This document shows, piece by piece, positions 57,761 to 64,000 of a stretch of 64,000 nucleotides of DNA. Made by a program: the position numbers and the translations under genes. Position 1 is the first letter of the stretch. The number at the start of each line of letters is the position of its first letter. The notes beneath the pieces were generated by a model. The model worked only from the letters and a program-made list of their open reading frames with translations, did not search any database and was not told where the DNA came from. Source of the DNA: Variovorax sp. WDL1 (lineage in GTDB: Bacteria > Pseudomonadota > Gammaproteobacteria > Burkholderiales > Burkholderiaceae_C); NCBI RefSeq assembly GCF_001541225.1, contig NZ_LMTS01000087.1:35718-99717 (forward strand), written 5' to 3'.

Positions 57761-58079
57761 AATCGGGAGCTCGGGCCTAGCCGTTGGCGAAAAGCGGGGC
57801 CGGAGGCGTTAACTGGGAACGTCGCTCGCGGCGTCGCAGGTGAGTACTCGACGGAGAAGCTCACCGTCAAGAACATGACCGCCAGTGCGGCTGGCACGGT
57901 CGAAGACCGGGGCAAGCGAGTTGCCCACAAGGGGGGCCGGAATCGATAGGTTCTGGACACCGCTCGTTCACGGCGGGCTGCCCGAAGAGTTAGCCAGCGC
58001 CGCCCAGGGGGTGGGAACCGTCCTCCGGATGCGGCGCGCAAGCTAGGAGGGTCTGTGTGTACAAAAGTAAGCAGGCTGC

Positions 58080-58086
58080 ACTATAG
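58080..58086 (+). promoter_or_regulatory. ACTATAG -10-like box for 237-aa gene
   Basis: GCACTATAGTTCACG, 32 bp before the GTG start. Confidence 0.4.
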
Positions 58087-58118
58087 TTCACGACCACAAC
58101 GACGAAATGATTTAAGCC

Positions 58119-58832
58119 GTGATTCATCTAAAGGTTCGCTTGCCCACTTTCGCGCTGCTTCTGTTTGCATCCGTCCTGGTCACGAGCGCGCGCGCCGACG
58201 ACGAGGTAACTGCTTCCGACGTCGCCGACTCTCGAGAGGTGTTCACGCGCATCGGCAAAGCGTACCTAGTAGCCAAGGACAACGGGTACATGACGAAGGC
58301 GGCCTTATTTTTCAATTTGCGGCTCGCTCGATTCACGCCCCGGCCGACCACCAAGTGCAGCCCCGAATGCAAGGATGCTATTGCGCTGCCGGCGCGCCGT
58401 GAGTTCGTTGTAGAAGCGGTGGTGGCACCCGATGACGAACGTAAAGACGTGAGGCTCACGTGCCGCGCAAACAGCATGTTCTGCCACTACCGGGTGCGCT
58501 TCACTGACGGGCAGGTCGCCTATGTGGAGGTGCACACTTTCGAGGAGTCCGTGAGCCCCTCCACGGCCATCGCATTGGACATGCCCGGCTTGTACTCAAT
58601 ACGCCCGAAGGTGGCGACCGCCGCGTCGCGCAAACACCAGGTGGAGCTCGACAGGCACTTCCGCAAGATTGGCATTAAGCCGGGGTTCACAATGGCTGAG
58701 GTGCTGCGCAGCGACTGGGGCAAACCTGAATTCAAGACGTCGGGCAACGGGCGAACCGCGGTCTGGGCGTACCGGACCCGGATGGTGTCCTTCATTGATG
58801 GTGTTGTTCACGAAATCAAACCCCTGGATTAG
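58119..58832 (+). CDS. Exported hypothetical protein, 237 aa
   Basis: A 237-residue exported protein starting at GTG, with Sec signal peptide (LPTFALLLFASVLVTSARA, cleaved before DDEVT). The mature part has paired Cys (KCSPECKD, later RLTCRANSMFCHYRVRFTDG) that may form disulfides, and a C-terminal repeat-like segment (FRKIGIKPGFTMAEVLRSDW GKPEFKTSG) resembling SmpA/OmlA-like outer-membrane assembly domains, tentatively. No family confirmed. A weak terminator lies 34 bp after the stop. Confidence 0.7.
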   Translation: MIHLKVRLPTFALLLFASVLVTSARADDEVTASDVADSREVFTRIGKAYLVAKDNGYMTKAALFFNLRLARFTPRPTTKCSPECKDAIALPARREFVVEAVVAPDDERKDVRLTCRANSMFCHYRVRFTDGQVAYVEVHTFEESVSPSTAIALDMPGLYSIRPKVATAASRKHQVELDRHFRKIGIKPGFTMAEVLRSDWGKPEFKTSGNGRTAVWAYRTRMVSFIDGVVHEIKPLD

Positions 58833-58865
58833 GCGTTCGTCGGCCGCCGCCGTTAACCCCGCTTC

Positions 58866-58889
58866 AGTCAGCCCCTTGTGGGCTGGCTT
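58866..58889 (+). terminator. Weak terminator after exported protein gene
   Basis: CAGCCC/GGGCTG stem around CTTGT, followed by GCTTTCCTTT. Confidence 0.55.
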
Positions 58890-58940
58890 TCCTTTGCGGG
58901 CGGGCGCCGTCATCATCTTGCGAGTGCCTTGCTGTCGCAC

Positions 58941-58971
58941 AAATGAAACGAGCCCCACAAGAGGGGCTCGT
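58941..58971 (-). terminator. Intrinsic terminator after frameshifted membrane gene
   Basis: ACGAGCCCC/GGGGCTCGT 9-bp stem followed on the minus strand by TTCATTT. Confidence 0.8.
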
Positions 58972-59006
58972 CTGCATCAGGACCTGCCTGCGCCAGCGCT
59001 TTTGCG

Positions 59007-59520
59007 CTAATGAGGGTGTGGCTCCTGCACGGCGGGGTGCTTCAGCCCGTGGGCAATTTCCAAGGCAGTGATGCCCGCGAGCAGTTCCATCAGCCCGAAG
59101 GCGGCGACGCTGCCCATCAGGCCGAGCTGCGGGGTGTGCCAGGCCCACATGATGAGTGGACTGAGAATCGCGCCTTGCGCGAGGCAGTCCGTGATGCCCC
59201 AGAAACTGCCGAATCGAATCTGGGCCGGCGGCAGGACGCTGCGTAAGATGCGGCCAACCTTGCCGGCCCATGCCGGCGTGTGCGCTCCACGTCGTGCCAG
59301 CCTTGCCTGCAACGCTTCCTTGATGGGCTCGCCCCGCCAAGTGAACCCCGACTTTCACGGCAACGTAGACGGACAACACGGCGTGGAGGTCGATGACAGC
59401 GGTGGTGTCCGCCAAGTTGTTACAGGCCAGCAGACCCTTGGCCACGCCCACGACACCTGCGCTGTGCGCACACTCGGCCATGAGGGTGGCGGCGTTCCAG
59501 AGGGTAATACGGGAGCTCAC
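59007..59520 (-). pseudogene. Frameshifted membrane protein, about 170 aa
   Basis: From GTG 59520, which overlaps the previous stop and follows AGGAGATGAAAA, the frame reads TAVIDLHAVLSVYVAVKVG as a membrane segment. At the run of four C (59346-59349; GGGG on the coding strand) sense moves to another frame: FTWRGEPIKEALQARLARRG, then ILSPLIMWAWHTPQ and MGSVAAFGLMELLAGITALE, ending at 59007. Removing one G joins both halves into one protein with four to five helices. A homopolymer indel in the cell or in the sequence are both possible. Confidence 0.6.
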
Positions 59521-59819
59521 TTTTCATCTCCTTGGGTAGCGTCATGGTTGACGGCCGTCTTGCGCGGCGGGCCCTCGAGACGCGCCTCGAGGCGCGGCGG
59601 CACCACCGGCTCGACGTGCTTTTCGATGTGCGCCGGCGGCGGGGCGGTGTTCGGCTCGTGGCCACCGGCATGGCCGCCGCCGTGACCACCGCCGAAGATA
59701 GTTCCGATAGCCAGGCCCGCCAGAACGACAACGCTCTGGACGGCGCGCGCGACGGCGCGGTTTCTCAGTGCCAGGCCGAGGACTCGGCCTGCGAAGCGGA
59801 GGACTTGAGGATTGGGCAT
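59517..59819 (-). CDS. Small membrane protein with Gly/His linker, 100 aa
   Basis: A 100-residue protein with one hydrophobic helix (AVQSVVVLAGLAIGTIF, about 26-43) followed by GGGHGGGHAGGHEPNTAPPP, a Gly/His-rich stretch that could bind a metal ion, and a Pro/Arg tail. The stop overlaps the GTG of the frameshifted membrane gene by four bases, so they form an operon. Function unknown. The 390 bp before it contain no gene; ACGCTGTC/GACAGCGT inverted arms and two ACCTAAAAC repeats lie at 59,910-59,975. Confidence 0.65.
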   Translation of the reverse strand: MPNPQVLRFAGRVLGLALRNRAVARAVQSVVVLAGLAIGTIFGGGHGGGHAGGHEPNTAPPPAHIEKHVEPVVPPRLEARLEGPPRKTAVNHDATQGDEK

Positions 59820-60209
59820 GGTGGCAATCTCCAGTTGGGTGGTGCGTGCTGGAGAGAGCCTAAACAGCTTTTCGGAAGCTCGATAGCCTTTAGTGGGTTC
59901 GCCCGACCAACCTAAAACTACACGCTGTCCCGCTGTGCCACCTAAAACGATTTGGCGTGTCGCGACAGCGTGAGGCCCCGGGCGGGAAGAGGCGCTGCAG
60001 GGAGTGGTTATCCAGGCAAACCCTTAGACGGCGGGTTCCGGAGGAGGCGTCGCGAACGAGCGCGAGCCAGGCGCTTTGGATGCGCGGGCCGGATTGTGCC
60101 ACACGAACTCCCCCGCAAGCGCGTTCGCCGGAGAACTTTCGTTATCAGAAAACCAGTTCTCTCGGCAGAATGTGCCGCTTGGACCTGACATCCGTGGAAG
60201 GAGATTGCG

Positions 60210-62418
60210 ATGGCGACGCGCAAAGCGAAGACCGGCAAGGTTTCGGCCGGCGCCGGAGAGTGCGGGGGTGACGTGAAGGCGCAGGCGGCGGGCAAGGTGA
60301 AAGAGGACGTCACAGACAATTGGAGGCGCCTGCTTATCGACCACATCGTCTTTGGCCTCCTCTCGTACGACATCCAAGGTAGGCGCGAGGGCACCTCGAT
60401 TCACGGCGCGATGAAGCGCTGGCGCCGGCTTTGCGAAGAGGGGCTTCGGTTCGGCCGGGGTCCAGACGAGATATGGCCGACGCGCTTCTGGTTGGGGACG
60501 CAAACCGACGTCGTCTTGGACCTTGGTTGCGGAGACGCGTTTCTGGGGACGCGGCTGACCCAGGCAGGGCACGTCGAGTACATCGGCATCGACTCCTCCG
60601 CCGAATGCTTGAAATCCGTCCAGCTGACGAAGCACAATGACGGTGACGGTTCACAACCTGGAGGGCGATGACCCGCTGGCCCCTATTGGGCATCTGCGAC
60701 AGCGCCCACAGTTCATTTTGGCCGTCCGACTCTTTGACCACATCAAGGACCCGGCAAAACTCTTGGCTGAGATTGGACAGCGCTACGAACCTGGCAGGTC
60801 CGCGTCGATGCTGGTTGTGACGAGTAACTTGCGCTATTTCCGTAAAACGGGGCACCCCCCTGACTTCGGAGAGCAGCCGCAGGTAGGGGGGCTTACTGAA
60901 TGCCGAGACGGCCAGCAGCGCTTTCTGAGGTCCCGCACGGAGATGCGCAGGCTGTTTCGTGACGCAGGGTTTCTTATTTACGACGAGGCATCGCCCTTGC
61001 TTCCCGCCGGCGCGCAGGACCTGGACGGCTTCACTTGGCGAGAAGGTGACCATGCGGTGGCACCGTTTCACGTCTGGCTACTTGGTATCCACAGCACGCG
61101 CCGAGAGCCGGCCAATGCAACCCAGATTGAGAAATGGCTGAGCGAACTGACGTCAGAACGCGACGCGCACGGTACGGCCCACCTGCTCCTGGAGGCCATC
61201 AAGGAGAACCTTGACGGTGTTCACTGGCGCACGATTCCTGCAGATTCGCCACTCATTTACAAGCACAACACCGGAGGTCAGGTCTTCATCGTGCGCACCG
61301 GCAGGTTGGGTGCATACATGCCTGGCACCGAACCCGGGGCCGTCCGGAGGGTGGCAAAGTCGAAGGGGACGGCGGCAGAGGCGGAACTACCGCAACCTCC
61401 CGCCCCGCCCCCTCCACCGCGACAGCCCAGGGTCGTCTTAGACCCGAACGAGGCCTTTGGCGAGCTCGAAATTTTCGACCACGAGACGGAGCACGACCGA
61501 CGTTTCGTCTCATCGGTGTATGGCATGCCTTTGGACAGGCGTGTACCTCTGTCGGATGTACTCGTGCTGCCCCAAGAGACGGTCCAAATACTAATGAAGC
61601 TTCCTAAAGTGCTGGGCAATCCCATGCTCGTTGACCTGCGGACGAAAAGCCTGGAGTCGTCGTTGCGCTATGAGGCACCCTACGTTGGCACGTCCAAGCT
61701 CTCGTTTCAAATCGCTGGTGCCCCCCACCCGCGTGTAGTTGAGCCGGTCAACGTCAGCATGGTTGCATCCCTCCTGGCCTTGGCCCTGGAAGCAGACCGC
61801 GAGAAGGCGCTTTACGCGCTTGATGGACGGCGCGTCATCTACATCGACCGCATTCACGAGGCGCCGTCGCGGCTCTTCCAGCGATTTCCGGGTCGGGATG
61901 TCCGGGCCGCCATCAATGGCGCACTCGAGTACCTGCAGGCAGCAGGTGTGCTTGGCCTCATGCGGCCGGTCCCGCTAATGGCGACTCCAAAGGAGAGGGA
62001 GGAGCGCTATGCGCGGCTACGCGAAGTAGCCAAAGAACGAAACGTGCACAGTGCGCTGGCCACAATCGAAAAGTCCGCGCCTGCCAGCGCCGCGGTCTTC
62101 GAACGGTTTCTGAAGAACCCGTTCTATTGCCTGATTATCGTCGAGGCCGATATGTCGCTTCGCAAGTTCGTGCTGGAGCCGACCGAGGAGCTTTTCACAG
62201 ATACGAACGCTTCAATCGTAGCGAAGGGGAAGCCGAGCCCTGAGTCGTTGGCGTTCTGGCACGACGAAATGGTCAAGGTCAGCATGGACTTTTGGAGAAC
62301 GCGCATCGAGGCGGATGCCTGGTGGTACGACAGTCTGGGCACCCCGCTCGCCGTGGGCCGCCAAACCGCCCCGCACCATGAACCGATGGTCTCCAGCACT
62401 CCTGAGCCAATGCGGTGA
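60210..62418 (+). pseudogene. SAM methyltransferase-like gene split across two frames
   Basis: Frame one (60210-60671) encodes 153 residues with the SAM motif LDLGCGDAFLG (103-113) and YIGIDSSAECLKSV. Frame two (ATG 60637 to 62418, 593 residues) takes up the fold at VTVHNLEGDD, FILAVRLFDHIKDPAKLL and MLVVTSNLRYF. The frames overlap in CACAATGACGGTGACGGTT. Together they make one methyltransferase domain of about 270 residues, a Pro-rich linker (PQPPAPPPPPRQP) and a 350-residue C-terminal domain (ELEIFDHETEHDRRFVSSVY onward) of no known family. GGAAGGAGATTGC is the first ribosome site. It may be disrupted, restarted at the overlapping ATG, or frameshifted in translation. Confidence 0.65.
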
Positions 62419-62465
62419 CGGTCGAGGCCTAAGGCCTTGCGGTGGGAGGCAGAATGTTAAATCGT

Positions 62466-62494
62466 TTGCGAAAAGCGCCTTAGTACGGTACTAT
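62466..62494 (+). promoter_or_regulatory. abiE promoter with palindromic operator
   Basis: TTGCGA-N17-TACTAT. The palindrome TAGTACGGTACTA (62481-62493) covers the spacer end and -10, fitting autorepression by AbiEi. Confidence 0.65.
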
Positions 62495-62506
62495 TCGCAT
62501 AAAATC

Positions 62507-63361
62507 ATGAGACCCATCTCGCCCCTGTCTCAGCCAGACACTCGCCGTGCAGGTCTCGAGCCTGCCCTGCGCAAAATCCAGGCCCAGGCTCGTTACCTCG
62601 TGCGTGCCGACGAGTTGGCCAAGCTCACGGGCCGGGAGCCAGGTGGCGATGCGATGAAATCGGCGCTTCGGCGTGTCGCTCAACAAGGCCTCGTCACCCT
62701 GGCTACGAAGCGTCCTTCGACATGGCTCATCGTTCCGCCCGAGCACAGCCATTTTGGGGCGCCTCCGGTCGAGTGGTGGCTGGACGACTATTTGAAGGAT
62801 GTCGAGCCACACTACTACCTTGCGTTGCTGTCGGCCGCCAGGCATTGGGGCTCCGCGCACTATGCGCTGCAAGCCACCCAAGTGATGGTTAGCCGGCCGC
62901 GGCGCGCCCAAACCATAGGCCGCCTGCGCCTGGACTTCACCGTGAAGAAGTCCATAGACAAGACACCGGTCGACTACGTCACCACGCCGGTGGCGCGTCT
63001 ACGGGTCAGTACCCGCGAAGCGACGCTCCTGGACCTGGTTCGACATCAGTCCCAGGTTGGTGGCATCGAGTCGGTCGCTCGAATCGCCAAGGACCTCGCG
63101 CCGTCATTGAAATCCGATGCGCTCTTGCAAACCCTGGACGCGCTCGACCAGGTGCCGGCAGTTCAGCGCCTTGGCTTCGTCCTCGATACGCTCAAGTTAG
63201 GGGAGCAAAGCCATGTCCTCAAGAGCTGGTTGACTGGACGGCACCGGGCGTCGCAGCCCCTGGAACCAGCCAAGGTTGCGCCGTCGGGCGTGTTGCACGA
63301 TTCAACGTGGGGCGTGGAGCACACCCTGCATCAAAGAAACAGTATTTCGGAGCTCGCTTGA
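62507..63361 (+). CDS. abiEi: AbiEi-type antitoxin
   Basis: A 284-residue protein. It carries an N-terminal winged-helix-like region (LVRADELAKLTGREPGGDAM; RRVAQQGLVTLATKRPSTW) and the C-terminal antitoxin part (PPVEWWLDDYLKDVEPHYYL, MVSRPRRAQTIGRLRLDF, VSTREATLLDLVRHQSQVGG), the AbiEi layout. AbiEi antitoxins repress their own promoter and neutralise AbiEii. The start is the ATG 12 bp after a good -10. Its stop overlaps the toxin's TTG by four bases. Confidence 0.9.
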   Translation: MRPISPLSQPDTRRAGLEPALRKIQAQARYLVRADELAKLTGREPGGDAMKSALRRVAQQGLVTLATKRPSTWLIVPPEHSHFGAPPVEWWLDDYLKDVEPHYYLALLSAARHWGSAHYALQATQVMVSRPRRAQTIGRLRLDFTVKKSIDKTPVDYVTTPVARLRVSTREATLLDLVRHQSQVGGIESVARIAKDLAPSLKSDALLQTLDALDQVPAVQRLGFVLDTLKLGEQSHVLKSWLTGRHRASQPLEPAKVAPSGVLHDSTWGVEHTLHQRNSISELA

Positions 63362-64000
63362 TACCCCTGAAGGAAATTGTGCCTTGGCGCTCCAAGGCAC
63401 CATGGAGCGACGACTTGATGGTGGAGCAGGACTACCTGCTCAGCCAAGCCGTAGGCGCAATCTTCGCGGACGAGAAGCTGCGAAAGCAACTCGCCATGCG
63501 CGGCGGCACCGTTCTTCACAAAGGACACCTGGCTCCGGCGAGTCGATATTCGGAGGACATCGACCTTGTGCTCACGGCGAAACGGTCAAGGAGTGGCATC
63601 TCTGCGGACATTGCCACGGCGCTCAAGCCGCTGCTGGGCGAGCCCTCGGAGGTTGTTCGCACAACGGTAACGCTGGCAGTTCGGAACTTCCTCTCCAAGT
63701 CGGAAATTGCACGGGTCACCTACGTCTATGGGCCAACAAGCCTGTTGGCCGCCCAGGCCAAGCTAAAAATCGAGGTGAATCTGAACGAGCAGACGAGCCT
63801 GTACCCGCTGACCACCGTGCCTATCGAGATGCCGTTGGCAGGAGGCGGCGTCGGTTCGGTACTCGTCCCCTCGTACGACCTCGACGAGATGCTGGGGACG
63901 AAGCTGCGCGCATTACTGCAACGCGAGCACGGCCGCGACCTTTACGACCTTTGGTGGGCCTGGTGGCCAGCGACAATTATCTTGAGTGGTCGACGACAAC
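63358..64000 (+). CDS. abiEii: AbiEii-type nucleotidyltransferase toxin, cut by window edge
   Basis: At least 214 residues, beginning at TTG overlapping the abiEi stop. RGGTVLHKGHL (about 48-58) and SRYSEDIDLV (62-71) give the GS/GG and DxD nucleotidyltransferase motifs; LGTKLRALLQREHGRDLYDL near the right end is the later family block. AbiEii toxins transfer nucleotides (GTP- or CTP-type in known members) and stop growth, for example upon phage infection. The C-terminus is outside the window. Confidence 0.93.
   Translation, partial: MIPLKEIVPWRSKAPWSDDLMVEQDYLLSQAVGAIFADEKLRKQLAMRGGTVLHKGHLAPASRYSEDIDLVLTAKRSRSGISADIATALKPLLGEPSEVVRTTVTLAVRNFLSKSEIARVTYVYGPTSLLAAQAKLKIEVNLNEQTSLYPLTTVPIEMPLAGGGVGSVLVPSYDLDEMLGTKLRALLQREHGRDLYDLWWAWWPATIILSGRRQ

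Overview
The window is high-GC DNA with no rRNA, tRNA, transposase, integrase or replication-initiator gene that I can recognise. Codon usage, the lipoprotein and signal-peptide styles, a short proteobacterial ArgC, DoxX/DCC/DUF4166-type genes and an AbiE pair suggest a betaproteobacterium, probably Burkholderiales. The many small hypothetical genes, most as single units with their own promoter box and intrinsic terminator, suggest a large plasmid, chromid or other accessory replicon rather than core chromosome. The taxonomic and replicon assignments are inference.

Layout. 0-7 kb: mostly minus-strand small hypothetical genes, an MSS51-like domain protein, a calcineurin-like phosphoesterase and a papain/transglutaminase-fold protein. 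7-11.3 kb: a Cache/PAS membrane sensor lacking an output domain, an M30-type zinc-peptidase lipoprotein and a small lipoprotein. 11.3-15.1 kb: two small genes, an overlapping ArgC/CoaB-like pair and an NhaP-type antiporter. 15.2-19.3 kb: a two-gene unit coding a DndC-like ATP-pyrophosphatase and an HxD...H dioxygenase-like protein, facing a (p)ppGpp-hydrolase-like HD protein. 19.3-29 kb: small genes, an ABC-type ATPase, a 37-residue membrane microprotein, a nucleotidyltransferase-like protein, a DUF4166/DCC pair, a DUF3223 protein and DoxX.

28.98-31.63 kb is about 2.6 kb without a convincing gene. It holds a degenerate 25-28 bp repeat array, a duplicated 100 bp block, long inverted repeats and a 10-bp tandem repeat. 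A perfect DnaA box lies just to its left, so it is a candidate origin, partition site or structured-RNA locus.

31.6-44.3 kb carries plus-strand hypothetical genes with long C-rich leaders: duplicated pairs, a minimal nucleotidyltransferase, two paralogous lipoproteins flanking the segment, and a Fic AMP-transferase preceded by four copies of a 12-bp direct repeat. 44.3-52.2 kb holds a HipB-like regulator, a small ribbon-helix-helix protein and a complete type I restriction-modification locus (hsdM, hsdS, a two-helix membrane protein, hsdR). 52.5-60 kb returns to small self-contained genes, including a tandemly duplicated unit, a PD-(D/E)XK protein and an esterase/PHB-depolymerase-like protein. 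60.2-62.4 kb holds a methyltransferase-like gene split across two frames. The right edge holds an AbiEi/AbiEii toxin-antitoxin pair, the toxin cut by the window end.

A recurring theme in 0-28 kb and 52-59 kb is a GCTANAC/G box, usually 20-45 bp before a start codon and matching a GCTANAWC-type -10 element. Two genes are visibly frameshifted, one has an in-frame stop after its signal peptide, and one is split, so some of this DNA may be decaying or the sequence may contain indel errors.
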